From Neobacillus novalis NBRC 102450 (lineage in GTDB: Bacteria > Bacillota > Bacilli > Bacillales > Cytobacillaceae), in contig NZ_BCVP01000012.1 in NCBI RefSeq assembly GCF_001591805.1, forward strand, positions 124,001-188,000: DNA of 64,000 nt, read 5' to 3'. The notes under the pieces are model-generated. The model was given only the letters and a program-made list of their open reading frames with translations. It did no database searches and had not been told where the DNA came from. This document shows, in pieces, positions 15,881-24,487 of this stretch. A program made the translations under genes and the position numbers. The number at the start of each line of letters is the position of its first letter. Within the stretch, counting starts at the first letter, position 1.

Positions 15881-17125
15881 ATGCTTCCTCAAAACATGGG
15901 AAATGAAACAAATATGAAGCTTCCTTTCTCATTTATCATATTTAGTATTATCGCTCTAGTTTTTTCCCAAATACTTCTTTTAGTAAATGGACAGATGATG
16001 GTGGACGGAAGTTTTAGAATTCCGGCTATCTGGTCCTCAGCACATTTATTAATCCTTGGCTGGGCGTTAATGGTGGCAATGGGAGCGATGTACCAGCTTG
16101 TTCCTGTTGCTTTTCTTACAAACATATGGAATGAAAAATTTGGCTTTATCCAATTTTTCGTAACTGCAGTAGGAATTGCGTCGTTTTCAGGTATGCTTTA
16201 TTGGTCACCGCAAAAGGCCATCATTCCAGGGGTCCTTACCTTACTTGGTATATTAATGTTCTTATTTCAAATGGTGATGACATTAAAAAGGCAGGCAAAA
16301 CCAACTATTCTTACCGCTTTTGTTGGTTCAGCATTGGTTTGCTTGTTTATAACTATTTTCATAGGAATAACTTTAATTTATTGTTTAAAAACAGGGATTG
16401 GAATCGAATACTATCAAACAATTTTTAAGATTCATCTATTAATGGGAATAACAGGCTGGTTTACGTTATTAATCTTCGGATTCTCCTATAAGATGGTGCC
16501 AATGTTTTCCCTATCTCATGGGTTTCCGATGGTTCAGGCGCGATATGTGTATGGAGTATACATATCAGGCCTAGTGATGACGATTATATCTTTCATTGCT
16601 GATAATAGTGTTCTTTTAAAAATTGGCTTCTTTTTACTATTAGCTGGATTTTCAATTTTCAGCTGGCATATAAGCATCATCATTAAAAAAAGATTAAAGA
16701 AAAAACTGGATAAACCGTTTACCTTCGCGTTAATAGCGATTGGCTTTGGAAATCTCATACATTTAGCAGCCTTTATCGTCCTATGGACAAAGTCATTTTC
16801 AGTGCTTGCAGGTCCATTGATTTATGGCTATTTATTACTGTGGATTGTCCTAAGTATTGTTGGTTATTTATATAAGATTGTTCCATTCCTTTGGTGGACG
16901 TATAAATATAGTAAGGAAATCGGTAAAAATAAGGTTCCTTCCTTAAAAGAGATGATGAATGAAAAGGTGGTTGTTCCTTTATTTTCGTTATTCATCGCCG
17001 CTGTTTTAATTGTCTTTATTGCATTAGTTTCAAAAGCAGCAATCCTTTTTAACATCGGTCAGTTTGTGCTATCCATTGTGTTTATTCTTATTTCTTACAG
17101 TATTCTTAGCGTTCTAAAAAAATAG
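15881..17125 (+). CDS. Heme-copper oxidase subunit I-like / NnrS-like membrane protein
   Basis: Polytopic protein of 414 residues with about twelve helices. Helix 2 contains AHLLILGWALMVAMGAMYQL (H55), and a second repeat has KIHLLMGITGWFTLLIFGFS, both like heme-ligand helices of heme-copper oxidases or NnrS. The CuB signatures HPxVY and HH are absent, so it is not an oxidase and may bind heme only. ATG 15881 has GAAGGTG seven bases upstream. It sits between DUF2249 genes and a MIP18 gene under a Crp/Fnr-type promoter. By inference it belongs to a response to NO or low oxygen; the actual ligand is unknown. Confidence 0.7.
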   Translation: MLPQNMGNETNMKLPFSFIIFSIIALVFSQILLLVNGQMMVDGSFRIPAIWSSAHLLILGWALMVAMGAMYQLVPVAFLTNIWNEKFGFIQFFVTAVGIASFSGMLYWSPQKAIIPGVLTLLGILMFLFQMVMTLKRQAKPTILTAFVGSALVCLFITIFIGITLIYCLKTGIGIEYYQTIFKIHLLMGITGWFTLLIFGFSYKMVPMFSLSHGFPMVQARYVYGVYISGLVMTIISFIADNSVLLKIGFFLLLAGFSIFSWHISIIIKKRLKKKLDKPFTFALIAIGFGNLIHLAAFIVLWTKSFSVLAGPLIYGYLLLWIVLSIVGYLYKIVPFLWWTYKYSKEIGKNKVPSLKEMMNEKVVVPLFSLFIAAVLIVFIALVSKAAILFNIGQFVLSIVFILISYSILSVLKK

Positions 17126-17138
17126 TGAGGTGTTTACC

Positions 17139-17438
17139 ATGAATTTACAAGAAAAAGTCCTTAATGAGTTAAAAACTGTTTATGATCCGGAGTTAAATAT
17201 TAACGTTGTTGATTTAGGCCTAATCTATAATGTTGAAATTGCTAATGATGCTGATGTTACCATTACGATGACGCTGACAACTCCCGGATGCCCGCTTCAT
17301 GACAGCATTACAAGCGGGGTTCGCTATTGTGTGGAAGGAATCGAGGGAACAAGAAAGGTGGAGGTCAATCTAGTCTGGGAACCTGCTTGGTCGCCTGATA
17401 AAATGACCGCCGAAGGTAAAAGTTATTTGGGTAGATAA
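17139..17438 (+). CDS. MIP18/DUF59-family metal-sulfur cluster assembly factor
   Basis: Protein of 99 residues beginning MNLQEKVLNELKTVYDPELN, with the DUF59 signature YDPELNINVVDLGLIY and the conserved cysteine in TTPGCPLHDSI. Members help deliver iron-sulfur clusters or act in ring-hydroxylase assembly (PaaD-like). ATG 17139 is chosen over the GTG at 17130, since GTGAGGTG serves as its ribosome binding site. Last gene of the Crp/Fnr operon. A role repairing Fe-S clusters damaged by nitrogen oxides would fit but is inferred. Confidence 0.88.
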   Translation: MNLQEKVLNELKTVYDPELNINVVDLGLIYNVEIANDADVTITMTLTTPGCPLHDSITSGVRYCVEGIEGTRKVEVNLVWEPAWSPDKMTAEGKSYLGR

Positions 17439-17524
17439 AGAAAACTCGCCGATTGGCAAGCCGTTAGGCGAAGACAGTGGCGTAGTTGCACTTATGCCTG
17501 AAAGGAAAGTTATACTTTCCTTTC
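17435..17524 (+). repeat. Structured intergenic repeat, copy A
   Basis: About 64 bases (17435-17498), with a core CTCGCCGATTGGC...GCGTAGTTGCACTTATGC, match a second copy at 44061-44124. The repeat is followed by a perfect 11-bp hairpin, GAAAGGAAAGT/ACTTTCCTTTC (17500-17510 / 17514-17524). It starts over the stop codon of the MIP18-family gene. Small internal stems are conserved between copies. Confidence 0.75.
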
Positions 17525-17531
17525 GGCTAAA

Positions 17532-17574
17532 AATAAAGAGGAAGCGCCTGCTAATGTGGCGCTTCCTCTTTATT
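17532..17574. terminator. Bidirectional terminator
   Basis: A 17-base stem with core GAGGAAGCGCC/GGCGCTTCCTC (17532-17548 / 17558-17574), with A and T tracts on both sides. It serves the plus-strand operon and the minus-strand ypvA gene, whose stop lies within it. Confidence 0.85.
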
Positions 17575-19492
17575 CTATTGCCTCGGTTGGCATAACTTCT
17601 TTGATTTTTTCTAACACACCAGGAGCAATATCTTCGTCCAATAAAATATGAACCGTTCCCTGATCCTGTTCACTTCGAATCAATCGCCCTACTCCCTGAC
17701 GCAGACGGAGGAGCATATAAGGTAAATCCACCTCTAAGAACGGATTGTCTGCCCCATCTCTCTTTGCCGTAAAAACTGGGTCCTTTGGAGGAAATGGCAG
17801 CGAAAAAATCAAGACATTTTCTAGCGATCTGCCTGGGATATCAAGACCTTCCCAAAGGTGAATCGAACAAAGAACCGCATGCTCTTCATTTTGAAACTTC
17901 GATACGAGCGTGCTGATTTCTTCATCCCCTTCGAAATAGACCGGGTATGGGACTGTTTTAGAAAGCCTTTCCTTAACATGTGCCAGCTCATCTTTATTAT
18001 TTAACAGAATGAGCGCCCGGCCTTCTGATTGGCGTACTTGATCAAGCAGATAGTCTGTCTTTTGGTTAATATCATTGTTCGAAAACCTTGGCAGGAACAG
18101 CTTCATTTTATCTTCGTAGTCAAAAGGAGATGCGACCGAGAAGGATAAGTATTCCTTCACACCAAGACTACTTGTAATATAATCGAACGATTTTTGATTT
18201 GCCAGTGTCGCAGACGAAAAAACAAACGGCTTTTTCTGTGAGAACACCTCATCGCGCATTACCTCTTCAACCATTTTCGGCATGATCACAAGCGTCCGTT
18301 CACCCTTGTCCTCTTCAAACCAAGTGATTCCGTTTAATTCCTGCAGGAAAAGGGATAATGAGTAGGTGATTTGTTCCACATACTCCTCCACAATTTTCAG
18401 GTCATACTCATTAATAACATATAACTCACTTTCAAAGACCAACTCTTCCTCCAATGTTTGCAAGGTTGAAAGTAGTTTTCGGCACGATTTCATTACTAAT
18501 GGATGTTTGGTAATGACTTGTTTTTCTGAGCCTTGTGATAGCGCAGAGTACTGGGAAATCGCATCGAAAAATGCTTCATTTTCTAATAAAGCCTCTTCAA
18601 TCGTATACAACGTCTTATCTCGCACTTCATTTTCCATTAACCTTGTTAAGAGGGTATCTAATGTATAATCGGTAAAGCGGTAGCTTAACGCTTTCTGGGC
18701 GGCATATTCCAGCAGGTGTCCTTCATCAAAAACAACAGAAGAATGCTCCGGTAATAGCGGCAGCTGACCTTCCCGCTTTCGCGATTCCTTCGTCCAAATA
18801 TGTTCCATATAAAAATCATGTGAACAGATGATTAAATCGGTAGAATGGCGATAAAAATCCCGATGTAAAGTCAGCCCGCAGCGATGGCGCTTTTCACAGG
18901 CAAAGCAATCCTGAAGAGGATCCCAATTAACAGCAGACCATCGTTCATCTGACAAAGTGGGATAATCTCTTCTGTCCCCATATTTTTCAAACGACTGCAT
19001 CGAGCCTGCCGTGTGGACGAAATCAGGGAGCTTGAGATAAATTTCAGAAATTTCATCTGAAAAATCATCATTTCTAACCTGATCCAGCTTTTTTAAACAT
19101 AAGTACTGATCACGCGATTTTGCCAGCCGAACATCAATATTCAGCTTCAATACTTTCTCTAATTTGGCAATATCGCCTTCTTTTTTGACGAGCTGCTCAA
19201 TTAAAGTTTCATCTGCACATGCAATGACAGCTGGCCGATTCGTGTATCTAGCGTACATAATCGCGTAAAGTAAATAAACAATCGTTTTCCCGGTTCCCAC
19301 ACCCGCTTCAGCAAAGATTACTTTTTTATCTTTAAACGCCTTTTCAAGTTGAAAAGCCATAAAAATTTGCTCATCCCTAAGTTCGAAACCAGCTTCTGGC
19401 AAAATATCATAAAATAAGTCGCCAATCCATTCGCTTAATTTATCATAAAACGATTCAGTCTTTGAAACCTCAAATGGCATTCGATTCTGCAT
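17570..19492 (-). CDS. ypvA: DinG-family (XPD-like) ATP-dependent helicase YpvA
   Basis: Superfamily 2 helicase of 640 residues without an exonuclease domain. Walker A is AEAGVGTGKTIVYLL and Walker B is VVFDEGHLLEY. Between them, cysteines in YLCLKK and DCFACEKRHRCGL form the four-cysteine Fe-S cluster site typical of XPD/DinG enzymes. Motif VI is RQGVGRLIRSEQDQG. It probably unwinds DNA with 5'-to-3' polarity during repair. The start ATG has GGGGGGAA upstream. A second DinG paralogue, with an exonuclease domain, lies at 41-44 kb. Confidence 0.9.
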   Translation of the reverse strand: MQNRMPFEVSKTESFYDKLSEWIGDLFYDILPEAGFELRDEQIFMAFQLEKAFKDKKVIFAEAGVGTGKTIVYLLYAIMYARYTNRPAVIACADETLIEQLVKKEGDIAKLEKVLKLNIDVRLAKSRDQYLCLKKLDQVRNDDFSDEISEIYLKLPDFVHTAGSMQSFEKYGDRRDYPTLSDERWSAVNWDPLQDCFACEKRHRCGLTLHRDFYRHSTDLIICSHDFYMEHIWTKESRKREGQLPLLPEHSSVVFDEGHLLEYAAQKALSYRFTDYTLDTLLTRLMENEVRDKTLYTIEEALLENEAFFDAISQYSALSQGSEKQVITKHPLVMKSCRKLLSTLQTLEEELVFESELYVINEYDLKIVEEYVEQITYSLSLFLQELNGITWFEEDKGERTLVIMPKMVEEVMRDEVFSQKKPFVFSSATLANQKSFDYITSSLGVKEYLSFSVASPFDYEDKMKLFLPRFSNNDINQKTDYLLDQVRQSEGRALILLNNKDELAHVKERLSKTVPYPVYFEGDEEISTLVSKFQNEEHAVLCSIHLWEGLDIPGRSLENVLIFSLPFPPKDPVFTAKRDGADNPFLEVDLPYMLLRLRQGVGRLIRSEQDQGTVHILLDEDIAPGVLEKIKEVMPTEAIE

Positions 19493-19515
19493 CTTATTCC
19501 CCCCATAAAAACCGT

Positions 19516-20667
19516 CTATTCCACAATTGTATTTTGACGCGGGGGCTTTTTACCCCAGTATTGATAAAGGTCCGTCCGAATAAAGCCATTAAATAGCTTC
19601 CTCTTTTTCGTTGCCGGCTTCCCATAAAATTGCTCGAAGTCTTCATTTGATGTCAGAATATATTTGGACCATGTATCGAGTTTGTTGAAGGCCTGGCCCA
19701 TTTCCTTATACATCTGCTCGACAGCCTTTTTCTCCCCGAGTCTTTCGCCATATGGTGGATTCCCAATAATAACCCCGTATTCCTTGCTGGTCGTAATATC
19801 TCTAACCTGCATTTGTTTAAAATGGAGGATATCTGCAAAACCAGCCTCGACCGCATTTTCTTGAGCCATTTTCACCATTCTGTGGTCAATATCTGTCCCG
19901 GTTATGTCTAGCGGCTGGTCATATTTTGCCAAATCTTCTGCTTCTATCCGGGCATCATCCCATACTTTCGGCGAAATCCACTTCCAGCCCTCTGATGCAA
20001 ATTCTCGGTTAAAGCCCGGAGCGATATTTTGTCCTATCATTGCCGCCTCAATCGGAATGGTGCCGGAGCCGCAGAAAGGATCCATAAAAGGACGGTCAGC
20101 CTTCCAGTTGGTTAACAAAACAAGCGCAGCAGCCAGTGTTTCTTTTAATGGTGCCTCCCCTTGATCGAGTCGGTAGCCGCGTTTATGCAGGCCCTGACCG
20201 CTGGCATCAATCGTAATTGTAGCCACATCTTTTAACAAAGCTACTTCAATGCGGTAAAGAGCACCCGTTTCTTCAAACCAGCTGTCACGCTTATACTGTT
20301 TCTTCATCCGTTCAACCACTGCTTTTTTGACGATTGCCTGACAATCGGAAACACTGAACAGCTTTGATTTGACTGACTTCCCAATGACCGGAAATTCCGC
20401 ATCTTCTGGGAGATATTTTTCCCATGGCAGTGCCTTCGTCTTCTCAAACAATTCATCAAACGTGAAGGCCTTAAATTCGCCAACTTTTATCTTGATTCTG
20501 TCTGCCGTGCGCAGCCATAAATTACTGCGGGCAATCGCAGATTCATCCCCAGAGTAGATAATTTTCCCATTTTCCACTTCACAGTCGTATCCTAACGACC
20601 GTACCTCTTTGGCAACCAGAGCTTCGAGCCCCATCGCCGCAGTAGCGATTAATTGATAGTTTCCCAT
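19516..20667 (-). CDS. ypsC: THUMP-domain rRNA methyltransferase (YpsC/RlmL-like)
   Basis: Class I SAM-dependent RNA methyltransferase of 383 residues. An N-terminal ferredoxin-like plus THUMP domain (about 5-155) binds RNA. The C-terminal Rossmann domain contains MDPFCGSGTIPIEAA, TGTDIDHRMV and the N2-guanine methyltransferase motif NPPYGERLG. The family methylates 23S rRNA guanine (RlmL/RlmK type). The start is put at 20667 because AAGGGTG lies five bases upstream; the longer frame to 20691 has no site. Adjacent to rnpB as in B. subtilis. Confidence 0.92.
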   Translation of the reverse strand: MGNYQLIATAAMGLEALVAKEVRSLGYDCEVENGKIIYSGDESAIARSNLWLRTADRIKIKVGEFKAFTFDELFEKTKALPWEKYLPEDAEFPVIGKSVKSKLFSVSDCQAIVKKAVVERMKKQYKRDSWFEETGALYRIEVALLKDVATITIDASGQGLHKRGYRLDQGEAPLKETLAAALVLLTNWKADRPFMDPFCGSGTIPIEAAMIGQNIAPGFNREFASEGWKWISPKVWDDARIEAEDLAKYDQPLDITGTDIDHRMVKMAQENAVEAGFADILHFKQMQVRDITTSKEYGVIIGNPPYGERLGEKKAVEQMYKEMGQAFNKLDTWSKYILTSNEDFEQFYGKPATKKRKLFNGFIRTDLYQYWGKKPPRQNTIVE

Positions 20668-20778
20668 ATTTTCACCCTTAATCCATTTCAAGTGTATGTA
20701 TGTATTTTCTTCTTATGAACTTAGTTTATCAGATTCATTATTGACAAAAAGAAACAAAGGGATGCAGTTTTCGCCAAT

Positions 20779-20804
20779 AAAAAAGCTCCCCATATGAGGA
20801 GAGC
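20779..20804 (-). terminator. Terminator of RNase P RNA
   Basis: The minus strand reads GGCTCTCC, loop TCATAT, GGGGAGC, then TTTTTT. It lies about 25 bases beyond the mature 3' end of rnpB. Confidence 0.75.
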
Positions 20805-20829
20805 CGATTATGATCCAGCAAAATTCCCA

Positions 20830-21245
20830 TTAATAACGTTCTGTAAGCCATGTTCTGTACCATAGTACTGCAAACGGCAGTGATGCCTCGTACTTAGGTG
20901 GTAATCATCTATCTACAGATTCACATTGGAACCTGTCCTTCTCCTCGTTGAATTCCTCAGAGAAAGTGCCCCTACCATTATTTGGGTTTCTCGCTCGTGG
21001 GGTTTACCCGTTCCACCCTTTCCATTTCTAGAAAGGCTCCGTCACTGTGGCACTTTTATAGGTATTCATACCATATCCAAAGGACTTAGGTATTTTCCCG
21101 GCCGTCAACTGAGTCTTGACTCAGCTGCCCTAGCTTATGATTTCGCTAGGCACGAACACTACGAGCATCTCAGCTTGTGCGAGCATGGACTTTCCTCTGC
21201 AAGAACGCAAATGCTTCTTACAGCGATTACCCGAACGTAATTAAT
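20830..21245 (-). ncRNA. rnpB: RNase P RNA, Bacillus type B
   Basis: The catalytic RNA of RNase P, which matures tRNA 5' ends. The minus strand carries conserved blocks in order: ACGTTCGGGTAATCGCTG near the 5' end, GAGGAAAGTCCATGCTCGCA, GTGTTCGTGCCTAGCGAA, AAAGTGCCACAGTGACG, GGTAAACCCCACGAGCGAGA, GTAGATAGATGATTACCACC, GAGGCATCACTGCCGTTTGC, and the closing CATGGCTTACAGAACGTTA that pairs with the start. The type B architecture and about 415-base size match Bacillus. Ends are within a few bases. A protein-like frame on the opposite strand is spurious. Confidence 0.97.
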
Positions 21246-21319
21246 GAATACATTTATTATTATATGTATTTCTTGCTGTAAATTCAATAGTTTTTATTAG
21301 GAAAACCCGGCATAATCTG

Positions 21320-21622
21320 TTAATCGTAAAGTTTATTGCCAAAAACATGTTTTTCTAAATTGGATAAACGCTTTAAAATATCAAAGTTTGTTGTTCCAGC
21401 AGGCTGCGCCACTGGCTGCCTTTTTGAAGAATCCTCGAGCTGTTTACGCAGTCGAAGATTATCTTGCTGCAGATCCTCGACCTCCTGATGAAAGGTTTCA
21501 TAATCCTTAATAATTAAATCCAAAAATTTATCCACATCTTCTTGCTTATAACCACGTACACCTGTTTTAAACTCTTTTTCCAAAATATCCTTAGCAGTTA
21601 ATTTTACTTTATCGGATAGCAT
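21320..21622 (-). CDS. gpsB: Cell-cycle protein GpsB
   Basis: DivIVA-like cytoplasmic coiled-coil protein of 100 residues that couples division with peptidoglycan synthesis and shuttles PBP1 (ponA, also in this window). The N-terminal domain reads [20 protein letters not shown], then [15 protein letters not shown] and coiled coil (about 40-68). A linker of S/Q/P/A leads to the C-terminal helix [17 protein letters not shown]. Ribosome binding site GAGGTGA is upstream. Position between rnpB and ypsA matches B. subtilis. Confidence 0.97.
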   Translation of the reverse strand: MLSDKVKLTAKDILEKEFKTGVRGYKQEDVDKFLDLIIKDYETFHQEVEDLQQDNLRLRKQLEDSSKRQPVAQPAGTTNFDILKRLSNLEKHVFGNKLYD

Positions 21623-21747
21623 CTAAATCACCTCAAGTTTAGCCAATCATTCCCTATATTTTTTCAAAAATAACCTCTTTTGTCAATTTTCTTTTGTTTC
21701 AAAGATTACAATCAGTTTAATATATGAACAAATTGCTTAATCATTCC

Positions 21748-22308
21748 TTAAAAATCAGTCCGTTTATATTGTTCTTCCTCAACAATCATTTGTAAGTCGT
21801 AAAAAGTAATAAGCTCAAGAGGATAAGCATTTTCCTTTTGATATTGGATTGCCATTTCATATAGATATTTTGGGCTTCCTTCCTTTTCCTGATCATAAAG
21901 AAGCAGAATTCCATCGCTTTTTTCAATAAAAAATTGATTTTTCAAGCGAAATTGCCACGGTTTCTCATAGCCTTTTTTTGTCACTGAATCAATAAAATCT
22001 GCTCGTGCAAGCACAGACTCATACCATTCCTTGTTATTTTCCTTCCATGATGCCTCTTGATCTAGAAAAGGAGTAATTACCGCCAGCTTAATATCAGGAA
22101 AATCTGTTTGTAAATCAAAAATAACTTCAGCCGCCCACAGTTCCACACCTAATTGACCACTGATCAGCACCCATTCTAATCCTTCTTCAACCAGTGGTAT
22201 TAAAGATTTCTTAATCGCTGCCTTGATAAAGAGGACAGAAGGATGGTCATTCTTAAATATACCTAATTCAAAGGGTTTATAACCCGAAATAGCCAGCACT
22301 TTAATCAA
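21748..22308 (-). CDS. ypsA: DUF1273 / SLOG-domain protein YpsA
   Basis: Protein of 186 residues with a Rossmann-like SLOG fold: [16 protein letters not shown], then [13 protein letters not shown] and [19 protein letters not shown]. In B. subtilis YpsA affects cell division and oxidative stress, and SLOG folds bind nucleotides; the ligand is unknown. The start is set at TTG 22308, seven bases after AGAGGGGG; upstream ATG frames have no site and would add residues absent from homologues. Next to gpsB as usual. Confidence 0.9.
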   Translation of the reverse strand: MIKVLAISGYKPFELGIFKNDHPSVLFIKAAIKKSLIPLVEEGLEWVLISGQLGVELWAAEVIFDLQTDFPDIKLAVITPFLDQEASWKENNKEWYESVLARADFIDSVTKKGYEKPWQFRLKNQFFIEKSDGILLLYDQEKEGSPKYLYEMAIQYQKENAYPLELITFYDLQMIVEEEQYKRTDF

Positions 22309-22390
22309 AAACGTCCCCCTCTGCAAAAAAAATTTAAAATGGACAAACATTTTTATACAAAGAGCATATCATATTAATAAGTAATCGTTA

Positions 22391-22415
22391 AAAAACAAGG
22401 GCTAAGAAGCCCTTG
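22391..22415 (-). terminator. Terminator of cotD
   Basis: CAAGGGCTTCTTAGCCCTTG followed by TTTTTT on the minus strand. Confidence 0.85.
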
Positions 22416-22434
22416 CAATCGACATCACTTGCAC

Positions 22435-22809
22435 TTAAGGTCTAGGACCCATGAATGGTCCTGGTCCGAAGCCTGGGCCTCCTGGTCCGAAGCCTGGGCC
22501 TCCCATTCCAAAACCTGGGCCTCCTGCTCCAAAGCCTGGGCCTCCTGCTCCAAAGCCTGGGACTCCTGCTCCAAAGCCTGGCATTCCGCCTGGTGCACAT
22601 GGGTTACAGCAGTTAATTTGTTGACTACACACATCTTCGCAGCATGAAGCTGTTTCACAACAGTAATGTTTATGTTGGTACATATGGTGATTGACTGTTG
22701 TAACATGTGTTGGATGAACGTGTGGCACCACCGTTGTTGAGAACGTATGGTTGACAATTTGATTAGTCGGATGAATGACTGGCGGCATAAAATTGGTTCC
22801 AAGATACAT
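22435..22809 (-). CDS. cotD: Spore coat protein, CotD family
   Basis: Inner spore coat component of 124 residues. The N-terminal part is CotD-like with histidine-rich PVIHPTNQIVNHTFSTTVVP and VHPTHVTTVNHHMYQHKHYC, then cysteine pairs. The C-terminal third is a run of PGFGAGG/PGFGPGG repeats. Ribosome binding site GAAGGGAGAG precedes ATG 22809; the ATG at 22827 lacks one. Upstream, AC and CATAGGCTG 17 bases apart resemble a sigma-K promoter, which would fit mother-cell expression (weak evidence). Confidence 0.9.
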   Translation of the reverse strand: MYLGTNFMPPVIHPTNQIVNHTFSTTVVPHVHPTHVTTVNHHMYQHKHYCCETASCCEDVCSQQINCCNPCAPGGMPGFGAGVPGFGAGGPGFGAGGPGFGMGGPGFGPGGPGFGPGPFMGPRP

Positions 22810-22941
22810 ATAATACTCTCCCTTCAATTATTCTGTTTACATTAACAGCCTATGTTGAAGGAGTTACTCTTGTACTAATGAAAATACCTATTTTTCACTA
22901 ATCAGGATGAATATTTCCAACTTCCACCCTGCCTAGTTTTC

Positions 22942-23037
22942 TTATAATAAGGAATAAAAGCCATCTTTTAAGTTTGTAAACACAAAAGCAGTCAAACATA
23001 CGACAATAAAAAACAAGAATAATATTGCTTTGTACAT
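22942..23037 (-). CDS. Possible 31-residue membrane micro-protein
   Basis: Reads MYKAILFLFFIVVCLTAFVF then TNLKDGFYSLL: one membrane helix and a short polar tail. GGAG lies eight to nine bases before the ATG. The interval between cotD and mrfB (22810-23221) otherwise contains only an unconvincing overlapping 99-residue frame. No homologue is recognised, so this is a candidate only. Confidence 0.4.
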   Translation of the reverse strand: MYKAILFLFFIVVCLTAFVFTNLKDGFYSLL

Positions 23038-23221
23038 AATACCAGCTCCATAAGCTTTTTCGTCGTTTATTGCTCAATCCAACTTCACATTTTACCTGAT
23101 TTAGCTTTGATAAACAATATCGAAATGCTGATTTTTTGCAGGATTTATTACAGATTTGTGGCAAATAATCGAACTTTGCTGAAAATAAAATTCTCATCGG
23201 TATTTTTGCCGAATTTTGCGC

Positions 23222-24487
23222 TTACCCAGGAAATTTTGCATATTTTCGTTCTAAGCGATTTAGCCTGACTTGAAGCTGTTCCGTAGTCAATTGGCCAGAT
23301 AATTTGACTGTTTTTTTCGATTGCGTTCTGAACAAAATGGCCTTTTGACAGTAATCAATGGCTAGTTGGTAATCTTTTAATCTATGCTCATAGATTTTTG
23401 CAAGTTCTATACAAGCTTCCAAACTCATTCGGTTATCACCACAGTTGACAACATCCACGAACAATCTTCTTGCGACTTCCCAGTTACGTTCTTTTTTTCT
23501 CTGAAAGGCCAGGGTAAGCTTTGCCTGGAAGGAAGTCATATCACTGCCAGTCGTCAGTTTACCCAAAACTTGTTCCGCCTCACTCTTTTCTCCTAATGAG
23601 GCAAACCAGCGCCCCACTTCATAGGACTCAGGTCTTGACTGTAACGCATCGATCCCACATAGTTGAAAGGTGAGATGAGTATACAGCGTTACAAGTGATA
23701 AAATGTCCACTTCATTATGTTTTAAAATCCCAAGCATGCCATCAGGTGTCTTACTTTCAATAAAATCAAAATAAATCATCGGCGCCAAATATCCGGGAAT
23801 ATCATCAATTCTCTCTACTCCTAAAACTTCTTTTTCTACAACAGCTAATTTCAAACGTTCTAATTTATGCTTCCATAACCTTCTTGCACCATGGAATAAA
23901 TCAAAATGGCCAAATGCTGGGAGCTTTGGGACATGTTCCCTCACGAGGGTATGCCTTGTTTTGACTTGCGGCCAGTCAAACGATTTTCCATTATAGGTGA
24001 CTAGCGTTTTATAATTCACCTTTTCTAAAAAACTTTGATATAAAGGAACTTCGGCACCCGGGTGCGGCAGGATGTGCTGTCTTAATACAAGCTGTTCTCC
24101 AGAAACGCTGGCATAACCAAGGAGAAAGATGGTGTTACCTACCCCGCCGCCAAGTCCCGTCGTTTCTGTATCAAAGAAGAATAGTTCCTCTGCGAGATGC
24201 CCTCGTGCAGATAATGGGTGATTGATCGGACGCTTGTTCCAGATGTCCACCGCAGTAAGAAAATCCCGGAAACAATATTGTCCATGCTGCTGTGAAAGCG
24301 GGTATTTCACTTCCCTGATTAAGCAGTAATCTTGACCGAGGAAATAAGGGAACACCCCTTCTTGTTCCCAGCGCTCGAGGTATGGTACGTCAATCTTACC
24401 AGGATCAGACTGGTTATCGACTTTTACAGACTGGCTCGCCACGGATAAATGAGGCTTTAAGCGATTCAATTTACTTTTTAACGACAT
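23222..24487 (-). CDS. mrfB: RNase H-like exonuclease MrfB (YprB)
   Basis: Protein of 421 residues. After an N-terminal basic tail comes a DEDD-type exonuclease fold: FFFDTETTGLGGGVGNTIFL with D and E metal ligands, then LVTYNGKSFDWPQVK and a C-terminal KHNEVDILSLVTLY motif. The last 120 residues look like TPR repeats. In B. subtilis MrfB works with helicase MrfA in UvrABC-independent repair of mitomycin C damage. It overlaps mrfA by one base, so the two are coupled. Confidence 0.9.
   Translation of the reverse strand: MSLKSKLNRLKPHLSVASQSVKVDNQSDPGKIDVPYLERWEQEGVFPYFLGQDYCLIREVKYPLSQQHGQYCFRDFLTAVDIWNKRPINHPLSARGHLAEELFFFDTETTGLGGGVGNTIFLLGYASVSGEQLVLRQHILPHPGAEVPLYQSFLEKVNYKTLVTYNGKSFDWPQVKTRHTLVREHVPKLPAFGHFDLFHGARRLWKHKLERLKLAVVEKEVLGVERIDDIPGYLAPMIYFDFIESKTPDGMLGILKHNEVDILSLVTLYTHLTFQLCGIDALQSRPESYEVGRWFASLGEKSEAEQVLGKLTTGSDMTSFQAKLTLAFQRKKERNWEVARRLFVDVVNCGDNRMSLEACIELAKIYEHRLKDYQLAIDYCQKAILFRTQSKKTVKLSGQLTTEQLQVRLNRLERKYAKFPG

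Noticed and set aside
20926..21240. Protein-like open frame of 104 codons on the plus strand
   Set aside because: It is antisense to RNase P RNA, whose conserved blocks explain the sequence fully.
22425..22802. 125-codon minus-strand frame with a repeated ALEQEAQ pattern
   Set aside because: This is a shifted frame of the cotD glycine/proline repeats; the CotD frame has a ribosome site and family motifs.
22898..23197. 99-codon minus-strand frame between cotD and mrfB
   Set aside because: Composition is unlike a protein (rich in Cys, Arg, Lys, Tyr), with no ribosome site; a shorter 31-codon frame inside it is more plausible.
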